Made by a program: the position numbers and the translations under genes
Assembly (NCBI RefSeq): GCF_036858155.1
Contig: NZ_JAAEJX010000001.1
Span: 44,673-108,672 of the forward strand
Direction of reading: 5' to 3'
DNA length: 64,000 nucleotides
DNA from: Liberibacter brunswickensis
GTDB lineage: Bacteria > Pseudomonadota > Alphaproteobacteria > Rhizobiales > Rhizobiaceae
Notes under the pieces: model-generated
What the model saw: the letters and a program-made list of their open reading frames with translations, nothing else
What the model was told of the DNA's origin: nothing
The model's database searches: none
Shown: piece after piece, positions 28,620-38,784 of the stretch
Layout: each line of letters opens with the position of its first letter
Numbering within the stretch: position 1 is the stretch's first letter

Positions 28620-29680
28620 ATGAATGTGCAGTAAAGATTCGAGATGTTGATATTGTTTTTGGAGAACATTCAAAAAACAATCGGAAGAGATCGAAATATA
28701 GCATTAAGAAATATGCTACAGATTCTGAATATGATTCTGTTTCTGCTGTTATTAAGGCTAATATTGAAGTAAAAAAAGGAGAAATCCTTGTATTGATGGG
28801 TCATTCAGGAGCAGGAAAATCTACTCTATTGCGTTCCATTAATGGATTGGCGCCTGTAGTCAGAGGTGAGGTGTTAGTTGATACAGAAGATGGATTTGTA
28901 AATCCATATGATACAGATGCAAATGTTTTGCGTAAATTACGGATGCATACTGTTTCGATGGTATTTCAGCAATTTGCTCTTTTACCTTGGAGAACCGTTG
29001 CTCGTAATGTTGAGTTGGGACTAGAGTTTCTTGATATTACTGATGAAGAAAGAAAATCTAGGGTTGCAGAGCATCTTGAAATTGTAAATTTGACTGAATG
29101 GGCTAATTGCAAGATTAGCATGTTGTCGGGAGGGATGAAGCAACGTGTAGGTTTCGCTAGAGCATTTGCTACAGGAGCTCCTATTTTACTTATGGATGAG
29201 CCATTCTCATCTTTAGATCCATTGATTAGAATGCGTCTTCAAGATGAGTTACTAACGTTACAAAAACAGTTAAAAAAGACAATTGTTTTTGTGAGTCATG
29301 ATATAAATGAGGCTTTTCGTTTAGGTAATCGTATTGCTATTATGGACAGTGGACGTATTATTCAATGTGGGACACCACAAGAGATTATTTTAAATCCAGT
29401 TAATTGTTATGTTTCGGAATTTATACAAAAGCTTAATCCTATTACAGCACTTGTTGCAGGTGATATTATGCGTGTTTATTCGGAATGCGATGAAACTGAT
29501 ATCATCCATAAAATTACTCGAAAAATGCCTTTAATAGATATTATTGATATCGTAGCTAATAATGATTTGGAAAAGATTGGTGTTGTATCAGATGATAAAT
29601 TAATTGGTGTTATTACCGCTATAGATATTGTTAAAGGTCTTTCTTGTTGTAGGAAATCTTCTGAATTTACAGAAATATAG
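28616..29680 (+). CDS. choV: Choline ABC transporter ATP-binding protein
   Basis: ATPase energising ChoW. Walker A GHSGAGKST is at residues 62-70, the signature LSGGMKQRV is present, and Walker B lies in LLMDEPFSSLDP with the H-loop in FVSHD. The C-terminal about 60 residues contain a CBS-like segment (GVVSDDKLIGVITAIDIV), as in ProV/OpuAA, where paired CBS domains sense ionic strength; only one repeat is evident here. It has 354 residues and is the last gene of the operon. Confidence 0.92.
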   Translation: MNECAVKIRDVDIVFGEHSKNNRKRSKYSIKKYATDSEYDSVSAVIKANIEVKKGEILVLMGHSGAGKSTLLRSINGLAPVVRGEVLVDTEDGFVNPYDTDANVLRKLRMHTVSMVFQQFALLPWRTVARNVELGLEFLDITDEERKSRVAEHLEIVNLTEWANCKISMLSGGMKQRVGFARAFATGAPILLMDEPFSSLDPLIRMRLQDELLTLQKQLKKTIVFVSHDINEAFRLGNRIAIMDSGRIIQCGTPQEIILNPVNCYVSEFIQKLNPITALVAGDIMRVYSECDETDIIHKITRKMPLIDIIDIVANNDLEKIGVVSDDKLIGVITAIDIVKGLSCCRKSSEFTEI

Positions 29681-29825
29681 CTGTGAAAATCATAATTATT
29701 AAAAATACGATCAATTTTCACAAAACTATTAAAATTTTATTTTTTAGAAAGCATAATTAAATATTGGAATATAATAAATTTTTTAAGCAAAAATCTATGT
29801 ATTATAGAAAAATTTACTTTTGTTT

Positions 29826-30599
29826 TTATTCTGGTAGAGGATAGTTTACGAAACGGTTTTTGGGAATCGAAAATAGTTTTCCTGTTTCAATTTCTTGCAT
29901 TGAACATAATAATGAAATTATTTTTGCAACCTTTTGTGGATGTGGTATGGTTCTTGGATCTTCTTCTGGCATAGCTTTTTCTCTCATTGATGTTCGTGTT
30001 GGTCCTGGATCTATGTTTATTATACGTAAATCAGTATTAGATGTTTCTTTGCTCCAAGTTCGTGCTAATGCTTCTAATGATGCTTTAGAAGTGGAATAAG
30101 CTCCCCAAAATGGACGACACTTGTGGGCAGCTCCAGAAGACACAATAATAGCTCGACCACAATGCGATTTTTTAAGCCAAGGATCAAAATTACGCATAAG
30201 ATTCCAATTAGCCATGACATTAACTGACATGATATCTACGAATTCTTCTTCTTTTATTTGCCAAATAGGACTAATGGGGCCAAGAATTCCTGCATTAGCT
30301 ACCAAAATATCTAATTTTCCCCAACGTTTTGCAATATATGTTTTGATTAATTTAATAGCTTTGCTGTCTTTTATATCAAATGACATGATATCTATTTTTT
30401 TGTTAATTTTTTCTATATTATTTTTTAGTTTTTCTAGTTGACTAATATTACGACCACAAGCTATGACATGTGCGTTAGATCTTGCTAATTCTAAGGCAGT
30501 ATAATAACCAATTCCACTAGATGATCCTGTAACTAGTGCTAATCTATTATTGAGATTAATATTAGTGTCTAATTCTTTTTTTTGTTTAAAACTTATCAT
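29826..30599 (-). CDS. SDR-family NAD(P)-dependent oxidoreductase
   Basis: Short-chain dehydrogenase of 257 residues. The Rossmann dinucleotide motif TGSSSGIGYYTA lies near residue 25, NAG appears in VANAGILGP, and the catalytic S...YxxxK set is in SSGAAH and YSTSKASLE. The substrate is unknown; in Rhizobiales an SDR gene regularly follows purF, as here. Its ATG overlaps the purF stop by 4 bp. Annotating a substrate would be a guess. Confidence 0.88.
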   Translation of the reverse strand: MISFKQKKELDTNINLNNRLALVTGSSSGIGYYTALELARSNAHVIACGRNISQLEKLKNNIEKINKKIDIMSFDIKDSKAIKLIKTYIAKRWGKLDILVANAGILGPISPIWQIKEEEFVDIMSVNVMANWNLMRNFDPWLKKSHCGRAIIVSSGAAHKCRPFWGAYSTSKASLEALARTWSKETSNTDLRIINIDPGPTRTSMREKAMPEEDPRTIPHPQKVAKIISLLCSMQEIETGKLFSIPKNRFVNYPLPE

Positions 30600-32083
30600 G
30601 TAGTAATAATCATAGATAATTCTTTATCACTATGTTGCGATTGTTGATCTATTAGGGGAGTAGGATAATCGCCTGTAAAGCAGTGATCAGAAAATGCAGG
30701 ATTTTGTGGATCACGTGGTATACCACAAATGGCTTTATATAAGCCATCTACGGATAGAAATCCTAAAGAATCCACGCCTATAAAGTTACACATTTCTTGT
30801 AAAGAAGAATATTTATTAGCTAAGAGTGTATTAGGATCTGAAATATCTATACCGTAAAAGTCAGGGTACAATACCATTGGACTGGCTATCCTAAGATGCA
30901 CTTCTATAGCACCTGCATTTCTTATCATTTGTACGATTTTAATGGATGTAGTTCCCCGAACTATTGAATCATCAATGAGTACAACTCGTTTCCCTTCGAG
31001 AATTGTATGATTTGCAGAATGTTTTAGTTTAACACCAAATGCTCGAATATGATGAGCAGGTTCAATAAATGTACGTCCTACATAATGATTTCTAATAATT
31101 CCTTGTTCAAAAGGAATACCACTTTCTCTTGCATATCCTATAGCTGCAGGAACTCCTCCATCTGGAATTGGAACAACGATATCAGCAATAACAGGAGACT
31201 CTGTTGCTAGATTTTTTCCCATATTTTGGCGAGATACATAAATGTTACGACCACTGATCATTGAATCAGGTCGCGCAAAATAAACGTATTCAAAAATACA
31301 CATGCGTTCAGGATTTTTAGAGGGATTTTTATAAGATTTAATGGAGATAGAATTATTTTCTTGAAGTTCGCATACAATGGTTTCTCCGTTTTCTACATCT
31401 CGTATATATTTAGCTCCTGTGATTTCAAGAGCGCATGTTTCAGAACAAAAAATAGGTTTGCCGTGTAATTCACCCATGATTAATGGTCTAATTCCTATGG
31501 GATCACGTGTCGCAATTAATTTTGTACGTGTTAGAGCGAGCATTGCATATCCGCCATGTACATGTTGTAAGGAATCAATAAAACGATTAGAAGATCCTTT
31601 TTTTTGAGATTTCGCAATTAGATGTAGTATAACTTCTGTATCAGAAGTGGATTGAAAAATAGCTCCACTAGAAATTAGTTTTTTTCGTAAAGATAAACCA
31701 TTTGTAAAATTACCATTATGTGCTATAGCAATTCCTCCTACTTGAAGGTCAGCAAACAATGGTTGTATATTTCTTATTATTTGATCTCCTGTTGTAGAAT
31801 ATCGTACATGTCCAATAGCCATATTACCTGGTAATGAATATAACGTTTCTTGATTTGTAAAATGATCTCCAACTAATCCTAAGTGTCTTTCAGAGTAAAA
31901 CTTACTTCCATTAAAAGATATTATTCCAGCAGCTTCTTGTCCGCGATGTTGAAGAGCATGTAATCCAATAGCAGTTAAGGTTGCAGCATCTGGATGTCCA
32001 AGTATACCAAATACTCCGCATTTATCGTTTATCTGATTATAATTTTTTCTATTAGAACACATTGATTTCAAAGGAGTATTCAT
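30596..32083 (-). CDS. purF: Amidophosphoribosyltransferase
   Basis: First committed step of purine synthesis: PRPP plus glutamine gives phosphoribosylamine. The 495-residue protein has an N-terminal propeptide of 21 residues ahead of the nucleophile C22 (KCGVFGI). The Ntn glutaminase domain (RYSTTGD, AHNGNFTN) follows, then the PRPP loop VVLIDDSIVRGTTS. Cysteines that bind the structural iron-sulfur cluster in the Bacillus-type enzyme seem partly absent, and I do not claim a cluster. It is followed by the SDR gene and preceded by cvpA after 189 bp. Confidence 0.95.
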   Translation of the reverse strand: MNTPLKSMCSNRKNYNQINDKCGVFGILGHPDAATLTAIGLHALQHRGQEAAGIISFNGSKFYSERHLGLVGDHFTNQETLYSLPGNMAIGHVRYSTTGDQIIRNIQPLFADLQVGGIAIAHNGNFTNGLSLRKKLISSGAIFQSTSDTEVILHLIAKSQKKGSSNRFIDSLQHVHGGYAMLALTRTKLIATRDPIGIRPLIMGELHGKPIFCSETCALEITGAKYIRDVENGETIVCELQENNSISIKSYKNPSKNPERMCIFEYVYFARPDSMISGRNIYVSRQNMGKNLATESPVIADIVVPIPDGGVPAAIGYARESGIPFEQGIIRNHYVGRTFIEPAHHIRAFGVKLKHSANHTILEGKRVVLIDDSIVRGTTSIKIVQMIRNAGAIEVHLRIASPMVLYPDFYGIDISDPNTLLANKYSSLQEMCNFIGVDSLGFLSVDGLYKAICGIPRDPQNPAFSDHCFTGDYPTPLIDQQSQHSDKELSMIITT

Positions 32084-32272
32084 TATTTCTTTCTATATAT
32101 TCAATGATTTTAAAGGTTTTATTTATATCTTTATACAAAAAAATATATTAGATTATGTATATTGTTGATATGTATACATTGTAATAACGTACAATAAAAA
32201 TTTTTAATACATACTAAAAATGAAAAAATTCATATATAAAAATTTTTTAAAAGTTAATATTTTTTTAATTTA

Positions 32273-32740
32273 TTAAATAATTGATTTCAATTTTTTCTCC
32301 ATATAATTTAAGTATTTCTTGGATATAGATTTTTGAATCCATTCAGGTTCGTTGCTTCCATGTACAACTAGATTCCAACATGAAAATGTAATTACAAGTA
32401 AAAATATTCCACGCACTCCTCCAAAAACACATCCTAATATCTTATCTAACAATACAGATCGAACATGAATTGGATTGCATACTATTTTTAATAGAATCGA
32501 TACAATAGATAATATTACTAAGAATAATGTCATGATTATTGTGATAGTTGCTATTTGCTTACTTCTAAAATATACTGATATTTTCCCCAACAGTACTGGA
32601 TATAGATAACGGGTTGTTATAGCGGCAACAATCCAGTTAGTCAAAGAGATCATTTCATTAAATATTCCTCTTGCCATTGCCAATAAAGATGAGATTAATA
32701 TAAATACAAAGCAACCAATATCAAAGTATGTTATCTCCAT
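32273..32740 (-). CDS. cvpA: CvpA family membrane protein
   Basis: Small integral membrane protein of 155 residues with four hydrophobic segments. The N-terminal ARGIFNEMISLTNWIVA and the later LDKILGCVFGGVRGIFLLV are characteristic of the colicin V production protein family. Its molecular role is not settled; in many proteobacteria it is located beside purF, as here. It starts 7 bp after radA and is thus likely part of the radA transcript. Confidence 0.88.
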   Translation of the reverse strand: MEITYFDIGCFVFILISSLLAMARGIFNEMISLTNWIVAAITTRYLYPVLLGKISVYFRSKQIATITIIMTLFLVILSIVSILLKIVCNPIHVRSVLLDKILGCVFGGVRGIFLLVITFSCWNLVVHGSNEPEWIQKSISKKYLNYMEKKLKSII

Positions 32741-32747
32741 TTTTAAT

Positions 32748-34169
32748 TTAAACTCCTGGTTTAATCGTGGTTTTTATTTCTATTTTTTTAAGAGAAGTAA
32801 TTTTTTCGACAAGATCACTAAGATTTTTGATGTATTGACAATCAAAAATTGTGGTTTTGCAATCTTCTTTGGAATTTTCTGGTAAAATTCCTGATAAAAA
32901 TCCTATTTTCTCTGCTTCTTTTAATCTTTGTTGTACATGCCCAACAGATCTTATAGATCCTGATAAACTTACTTCTCCAAAATAAATAAAATCACTAGGT
33001 AGAGGTATGGATAATATAGATGAAATTAATGCGGCTGCAACTGCAACATCAGCAGCTGGTTCTGATATTCGATAACCACCTGCGATGTTTAGATGAACGT
33101 CATGATTGCCAAATTTAATATTGCAACGAGCTTCTAATACGGCTAAAATCATTGCTAAACGAGAAGAATCCCAGCCAACTACAGTACGACGAGGCATTCC
33201 AAGAGAAGTAGGAACAACCAAAGATTGTATTTCTACTAGTATAGCTCTTGTTCCTTCTATTCCTGCGAATACGGCTGTTCCTGGATATTTCGAGTCTCGA
33301 TCAGATAAAAATATTTTAGAAGGATCGGAAACCTCTTGAAGTCCTTTATCAGACATCTCAAAAACACCTATTTCATCTGTTGCTCCAAAACGATTTTTTA
33401 TACTTCGTAATATACGATAATCATATTGTGTACTACGTGTACCACCTTCAAAATATAATACTGCATCTACCATGTGTTCAATAACTCTTGGTCCTGCGAT
33501 CTGTCCTTCTTTTGTAACATGTCCAACTAATACCATAGCAACATTATTCGTTTTTGCATATTGAATCATTGCTTGAACACTTGTACGTACTTGTATAACT
33601 GTTCCAGGAGAAGATTCTGCTGTTTGACTCCACAAAGTCTGTATAGAGTCTATAATAACAAGATCTGGTTTTTTATGTTTCAAAAGAGTCGCTATGATAT
33701 CTTCAACATTGGTTTCAATAGCTATAGAGACGGAACTGTTAATGGTATTTAATCTCTGGGCACGCAATCTAATTTGTCCAATTGCTTCTTCACCGGATAC
33801 GTAAGTAATATGGTGTTTTTTATATGCTAAAGCTGCTGCTGTCTGCATGAGTAAGGTAGATTTCCCAATTCCTGGATCTCCGCCTACCAGTATTACTGAA
33901 CCGCGTACGAATCCTCCTCCTGTGACACGATCAAGTTCATCAATATGAGTATGAATACGAGATTCTTCTTCTACTAATTCTTCTGACAGCAAAACAAGAG
34001 GTATGGATTGACCTTGTTCAATCTTTTTACTAAATTTTGGGTAGCTTTCTTTCCTTGAAGTATCTTCGGAAATTGTATTCCACTCATTACATGAATCACA
34101 TCTTCCAATCCAACGTGAATGAATTGCACCACAGATTTGACAAAAGTATTGAGATCTTATTTTTGCCAT
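32748..34169 (-). CDS. radA: DNA repair protein RadA (Sms)
   Basis: RecA-like ATPase that promotes branch migration during recombination. An N-terminal four-cysteine zinc finger (C10, C13, C24, C27) precedes Walker A GDPGIGKST at 96-104. The RadA-specific KNRFGATDE motif and a Lon-protease-like C-terminal domain (SEPAADVAVAAALISS) follow. The length of 473 residues is normal. It is the third gene in the dnaB-alr-radA-cvpA-purF order shared with Rhizobiales. Confidence 0.95.
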   Translation of the reverse strand: MAKIRSQYFCQICGAIHSRWIGRCDSCNEWNTISEDTSRKESYPKFSKKIEQGQSIPLVLLSEELVEEESRIHTHIDELDRVTGGGFVRGSVILVGGDPGIGKSTLLMQTAAALAYKKHHITYVSGEEAIGQIRLRAQRLNTINSSVSIAIETNVEDIIATLLKHKKPDLVIIDSIQTLWSQTAESSPGTVIQVRTSVQAMIQYAKTNNVAMVLVGHVTKEGQIAGPRVIEHMVDAVLYFEGGTRSTQYDYRILRSIKNRFGATDEIGVFEMSDKGLQEVSDPSKIFLSDRDSKYPGTAVFAGIEGTRAILVEIQSLVVPTSLGMPRRTVVGWDSSRLAMILAVLEARCNIKFGNHDVHLNIAGGYRISEPAADVAVAAALISSILSIPLPSDFIYFGEVSLSGSIRSVGHVQQRLKEAEKIGFLSGILPENSKEDCKTTIFDCQYIKNLSDLVEKITSLKKIEIKTTIKPGV

Positions 34170-34234
34170 TTATTGGAATACCCCAAAGTTTTAATATTAA
34201 TAATTAATATTAATTATATTATATAGAATAATTT

Positions 34235-35347
34235 TTATATATAAAATTTCTCATATCTTGTTCCGATTCGCACTAGAAGATCATGATTTGTGGTTCCAGA
34301 TGAAATGGCAACATCATCTAATTTGATATTAGATCCAAAAATCTGTATATAATCTCCCACTTTTATGCCAGTAGAATCTGTGATATCAAACATTGTCATA
34401 TCCATTGTTATTTTTCCTAAAATAGGAACTTTATAACCTTTAACAAATCCTTCTCCTCCTGGGAAGGCAAATATTTTATTATTTGAATCCAATTTTGAAA
34501 GGTTTAAGGGATAACCGTCGGCATATCCAACAGATGCAACAGCTATTATGCTATTGCGTGTTAATTTTTTTTGTCCTCCATAGCTTATGACTTCTCCAGC
34601 AAGCGCTTTACGTATTAGAATAATACGTGCCTCCGCGGTAGCAACAGTTTGCATAGGATGTGATGTATTTATTATATGATTTCCTCCATATAATGATATA
34701 CCAGGACGAGTTAGCTGGAAATGATAATTTTGCCCGAGCAATATTCCAGATGAAGCTGCTAAACTTGCTTCTATTCCTTTATAGTATGCGATAATAGTTC
34801 TAAACTTATTTAGTTGTGAAAAATTCATATTAGAATTAAGATCATCGGCACAAGCAAGATGACTCATTATTAGAGATAGATTATTATATCTTTTATTAAT
34901 ATAGTTTTGTGCAAAATATAACGCTTCTTGTAGATTTAATCCTAATCTATTGAAGCCTGTATCTACTTGTAATGCGTAAGGATTATTAAATCCAAGAGAC
35001 ATTAACTTTAAATAATAAGACAGTTGATTGATAGAAGAAATAACAGGTATTAAATTTGAATCTAGTATAGTCTTTTCATCTCCTGGATATATTCCATACA
35101 AAATAAAAATTTTTGCTTTTGAAATATAAGAGCGTAGTTTTGCTCCTTCTTCTGCATCAGTTACAAAAAAATCTTGTGCTCCAGCATTGTAGAGAGCTAG
35201 AGATATTTTTTCAAGACCAAGCCCATATGCATTGTCCTTTACTACTGCTGCTGTTCTAGCGCTGCGAGAAAGTTGATTCATACTATGCCAATTATTTTTA
35301 ATGGCTGTAAGATCGATTGTAAGTCTTAAAAATTTATTGTAATGCAT
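34235..35347 (-). CDS. alr: Alanine racemase
   Basis: PLP enzyme supplying D-alanine for peptidoglycan. The PLP lysine K37 lies in VVKDNAYGLG and the second catalytic tyrosine region in LTRPGISLYGG, with VGYADGYP in the C-terminal beta domain. The length of 370 residues is typical. It starts 39 bp after dnaB on the same strand. It provides cell-wall precursors consistent with the ldtP gene elsewhere in the window. Confidence 0.94.
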   Translation of the reverse strand: MHYNKFLRLTIDLTAIKNNWHSMNQLSRSARTAAVVKDNAYGLGLEKISLALYNAGAQDFFVTDAEEGAKLRSYISKAKIFILYGIYPGDEKTILDSNLIPVISSINQLSYYLKLMSLGFNNPYALQVDTGFNRLGLNLQEALYFAQNYINKRYNNLSLIMSHLACADDLNSNMNFSQLNKFRTIIAYYKGIEASLAASSGILLGQNYHFQLTRPGISLYGGNHIINTSHPMQTVATAEARIILIRKALAGEVISYGGQKKLTRNSIIAVASVGYADGYPLNLSKLDSNNKIFAFPGGEGFVKGYKVPILGKITMDMTMFDITDSTGIKVGDYIQIFGSNIKLDDVAISSGTTNHDLLVRIGTRYEKFYI

Positions 35348-35386
35348 GTGAAAATTTTTGTATTTATGGAAGATTGTGAAATTTTT

Positions 35387-36901
35387 TTATGAATGATTAA
35401 AATTTTCATTATTTTGATAAGATGAATCTGAAAGTGCAGAAAAACGTGTAAATTCTGCTTGGAATGCAAGAGTAACTGTTCCTGTTGGTCCATGACGTTG
35501 TTTTGCTATAATAATATCAGCAATCCCTTTTACTCTCTTGAGATCTTCTTGCCATTTTGTATAAGCAAGGATATCATTTTTATTCGTAGGCTCTTTGTTC
35601 TTTACATAATATTCATCGCGTATGACGAATAGGACTACATCTGCATCCTGTTCAATTGAGCCAGATTCACGTAAATCCGACAATTGAGGACGCTTGTTGT
35701 CACGATTTTCTACTTGTCTAGAAAGTTGCGACAGAGCAATAATAGGGATGTTTAGCTCTTTTGCTAAAGCTTTTAATGCCATTGTAATGCCTGTAATTTC
35801 TAGAACACGATTTTCTTCTATTTTCTTAGAAGTAGACATAAGTTGTATATAGTCTACAATTAGTAGATCTAATCCTCGTTGGCGTTTCAGTCTGCGCGCG
35901 CGCGTTGCTAACTGACTTATAGAAATACCGCCAGTTTGATCTATGTATAGTGGTAATTTTTGCATCACCTGAGAACAAGCAACAATTTTTTCATAGTCAG
36001 GTTGTGTTAGCTCTCCTCTCCTTATTTTTGAAGATGGAACTTCTGTTTGTTCAGAAATTATACGTGTTGCTAGTTGTTCGGAAGACATTTCCAAAGAATA
36101 AAATCCAACAATTCCACCATTAATGGTTTTATAAGATCCATCTGTTTGTAGTTCTTCTTTATATGCATCTGCAACATTATAGGCGATATTAGTTGCAAGT
36201 GATGTTTTCCCCATACCTGGACGTCCTGCAATAATTATCAAATCTGAACGTTGTAATCCTCCCATTTGTTTATCAAGTGTTTGAATTCCTGTAGAAATTC
36301 CAGCTAGTCTTCCATCTCTATTAAAAGCTTGTCCAGCCATATCAATAGCAGATGTCATTGCATCAGAAAATGTCTGAAATCCTCCATTATATCGACCATT
36401 TTCTGCTAAATCGAATAGTTTTCTTTCTGCTTCTTCTATTTGCATTGAAGGTGATGTTTTAAGAGATGCTTTGTAAGCAGAGTTTACCATTTCTTCGCCA
36501 ATAGTAATAAGAGTACGGCGAATCGCTAACCCGTATATTGTTTTACCATAATCCTCGGCATTTATTATTGAAACTGCTTCAGAAGCTAGACGGGCTAAAT
36601 ACTGTGGTACTGTTAATTCTCCCAACATATCTTCAGTAGATAAAAAAGTTTTAATTGTAACGGGATTAGCTGTTTTCCCCATATGAATCAATTTACTTGC
36701 TATTTCAAAAATTTTTTGATGAATTACCTCAAAAAAATGCCACGGTTTTAAGAAGTCTGATATTCTATAAAAAGCGTCATTATTAACTAGTATAGCTCCT
36801 AAAAGAGCTTGTTCTGCTTCAATATTATTTGGGGATTCTCGATGCTTAGAGTAATCTTCTTTAGGAACAGACAAAATGATATCTTTAGCTTTATTAATCA
36901 T
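35387..36901 (-). CDS. dnaB: Replicative DNA helicase
   Basis: Hexameric 5'-3' helicase of the replisome. The primase-interacting N-terminal domain begins with NIEAEQALLGAIL. The RecA-like motor has Walker A GRPGMGKTS at 226-234, Walker B LLIVDYIQLM, and the arginine-rich LSQLSRQVENR followed by DLRESGSIEQDAD. The length of 504 residues is normal. It lies 219 bp downstream of rplI. Confidence 0.96.
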   Translation of the reverse strand: MINKAKDIILSVPKEDYSKHRESPNNIEAEQALLGAILVNNDAFYRISDFLKPWHFFEVIHQKIFEIASKLIHMGKTANPVTIKTFLSTEDMLGELTVPQYLARLASEAVSIINAEDYGKTIYGLAIRRTLITIGEEMVNSAYKASLKTSPSMQIEEAERKLFDLAENGRYNGGFQTFSDAMTSAIDMAGQAFNRDGRLAGISTGIQTLDKQMGGLQRSDLIIIAGRPGMGKTSLATNIAYNVADAYKEELQTDGSYKTINGGIVGFYSLEMSSEQLATRIISEQTEVPSSKIRRGELTQPDYEKIVACSQVMQKLPLYIDQTGGISISQLATRARRLKRQRGLDLLIVDYIQLMSTSKKIEENRVLEITGITMALKALAKELNIPIIALSQLSRQVENRDNKRPQLSDLRESGSIEQDADVVLFVIRDEYYVKNKEPTNKNDILAYTKWQEDLKRVKGIADIIIAKQRHGPTGTVTLAFQAEFTRFSALSDSSYQNNENFNHS

Positions 36902-37120
36902 TTCCTAGTTTCCAATATTTTTAAAATGTTTATACTAAAGAACATCAATAAAATTATTTATTAGCAATCTCAAGATAACAAAAATAATCCCCATTACTAA
37001 TAAATACATTTACATTAGAGTATGATATAATATTTTTCTTTTGAACAAAAATTCAATATTTCTAGTGGATTTTCATCATAAATGACAAAATCCATGTTTA
37101 TTCATATGAAATGTAAAAAA

Positions 37121-37621
37121 TCAGCTTGTTATTTCTTCCTCATGTTCAACTGATTTTTCTTGTTTTACTATATCTTCGGTAGAACGAGCTATATTTATTC
37201 TTACTATAGTAGAAACATCAGCATGGAGCAATATCTTCACATCGTGTACTCCGATTGATTTTATTGTCGATCTCAAATCAATTTGCCCACGATTAATCTG
37301 GAAACCTTCTTCAATTAATAAGTCAGCTATATCACGACTGGAAACTGATCCATATAGATGACCTGTCTCTCCTGCAGCCCGTATTAGAACAAAATCTTTC
37401 TTTTCTAAAATTTTAGCGATTTCTTCGAATTTTACTTTTTTTTCTAGGTTATACGCTTCTAGATCTGAACGCTTAGATTCGAAAAGTATTTTGTTTTTTT
37501 CATTAGCTCTCAATGCTTTTTTCTGTGGCAATAGATAATTACGTGCATAACCGTTCTTAACATTGACTATTTCCCCCATAGATCCAAGATTAGTAATATT
37601 ATGAAGGAGGATTACTTCCAT
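37121..37621 (-). CDS. rplI: 50S ribosomal protein L9
   Basis: Two-domain 23S rRNA-binding protein. The N-terminal signature reads GSMGEIVNVKNGYARNYLLP, then a long connecting helix, then a C-terminal globular domain (GSVSSRDIADLL...). It has 166 residues, with an acidic tail beyond the usual bacterial about 150 residues that is also seen in alphaproteobacterial L9. It has an AAGGA-type site before the ATG. It belongs to the rpsF-rpsR-rplI group but is separated from rpsR by 329 bp. Confidence 0.95.
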   Translation of the reverse strand: MEVILLHNITNLGSMGEIVNVKNGYARNYLLPQKKALRANEKNKILFESKRSDLEAYNLEKKVKFEEIAKILEKKDFVLIRAAGETGHLYGSVSSRDIADLLIEEGFQINRGQIDLRSTIKSIGVHDVKILLHADVSTIVRINIARSTEDIVKQEKSVEHEEEITS

Positions 37622-37950
37622 TAGTTTTTCCTTTGCGCAAGTTTTTTACTTATAACATATGTTTTAGTGCGAGAAATATTTCACTTTATTATCATAAATT
37701 ACGATGTGTCATCAAGCATTAAATCATGCAATTCATTTTGTAATAATATATAAAAATTAAGTTGCAATGCAGATAAGAAATATAAAGAAACGTTTCCTAA
37801 AACATACATAATTATACTTTAATTGTTATGTGATGATATACATTAAGAATAAACCACACTATTTAAACCATATTAAAATAACAACACACTTGTTATAAAA
37901 ATATAATACTATTATCTGAGAGTATAATAATCAATTTTTACAACATATTT
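37622..37950. other. Gene-free spacer rplI-rpsR
   Basis: 329 bp with stop codons in all frames and no recognisable RNA gene. Many Rhizobiales have a DUF2232 membrane protein gene at this point. I see no remnant I can align by eye, so it has either been deleted or eroded beyond recognition. Confidence 0.45.
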
Positions 37951-38202
37951 TTAGATATTTACGTAAGCAATTAATCCAAGATAACGTGCTCTCTTAATTG
38001 CTATAGCAAGCTCTCGTTGTCTTTTATGAGAAACAGATGAAATACGAGAGGGAACTATCTTCCCACGTTGAGATAAAAAGCGATTTAAAAGTCTAATATC
38101 CTTATAGTCAATTCGTAGAGATCCTTTCCCAGAAAAAGGACAAGATTTACGGCGATGACTTGTATGTCTACGTAACAAGGGGGTAGATGCAACTTCAGCC
38201 AA
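37951..38202 (-). CDS. rpsR: 30S ribosomal protein S18
   Basis: Small-subunit protein of 83 residues that pairs with S6. The S18 signature appears as IDYKDIRLLNRFLSQRGKIVPSRIS, and the basic C-terminus has RELAIAIKRARYLGLIAY. It starts 12 bp after rpsF on the same strand. Confidence 0.96.
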   Translation of the reverse strand: MAEVASTPLLRRHTSHRRKSCPFSGKGSLRIDYKDIRLLNRFLSQRGKIVPSRISSVSHKRQRELAIAIKRARYLGLIAYVNI

Positions 38203-38214
38203 TTTTAATAACTC

Positions 38215-38616
38215 CTATGATAAAGGTTTTTCTTCTGCAACATTCTGCTTACGATCAATGCTACGATCTTTTAAAAATCGATCGTTTCTATCGTCATGTC
38301 TATGCATTGTTAAAGATGGTGAATCTTCGTGAGAATCAACAGAAATAGTAAGGTAGCGCAAAACATTTTCGTCAATACGCATTTTTCTTTCCATTTCATG
38401 AATGGCGACAGGAGGAGAGGCAATATTCATTAAGACATAATACGCTTTACGATGTTTTTTAATTTGATAAGCAATGGTTCTAATTCCCCATTCATTTACA
38501 AGACGAACTTCGCCACCATTTTCTTTAATTAAGGATTGATAACGTTCAATCGTATCCTTAATCTGTTGACTCGGGATATCTTGTCGCAAGAGTAAAACAT
38601 GCTCGTAGAGATTCAT
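38215..38616 (-). CDS. rpsF: 30S ribosomal protein S6
   Basis: Small-subunit protein of 133 residues. Family features are MNLYEHVLLLRQDI at the start, the WGIRTIAYQIKKHRKAYYVL block in the middle, and a charged tail after residue 100. The ATG at 38616 begins the rpsF-rpsR unit. A perfect TTGACA and a 5' hairpin lie upstream, where ribosomal-protein-binding leaders are known for this operon in many bacteria. Confidence 0.96.
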   Translation of the reverse strand: MNLYEHVLLLRQDIPSQQIKDTIERYQSLIKENGGEVRLVNEWGIRTIAYQIKKHRKAYYVLMNIASPPVAIHEMERKMRIDENVLRYLTISVDSHEDSPSLTMHRHDDRNDRFLKDRSIDRKQNVAEEKPLS

Positions 38617-38756
38617 ACTTAATTGCCTTTTTTAGCGTTTTTATTCCAATTTTTATTTATTCATCACATATATTTGATACATTAACGAATAATCTGGACT
38701 CTTCTAAAAAAATTTCTGTCTTCTTGCAAGAAAAATATTAGTGGACGTAACCAAAA

Positions 38757-38779
38757 TACCCGTTAAAACCAAAACGGTA
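38757..38779 (-). promoter_or_regulatory. Hairpin in the rpsF leader
   Basis: On the minus strand CCGTT and AACGG form a 5-bp stem closing an 8-nt loop, extended by two A-T pairs across a one-base bulge. It would be at the very 5' end of a transcript from the promoter proposed just upstream. A 12-bp perfect palindrome, TTCTTGCAAGAA (38721-38732), lies further along the leader. Regulation by S6/S18 is possible but I cannot match the published motif with confidence. Confidence 0.3.
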
Positions 38780-38784
38780 TACGC

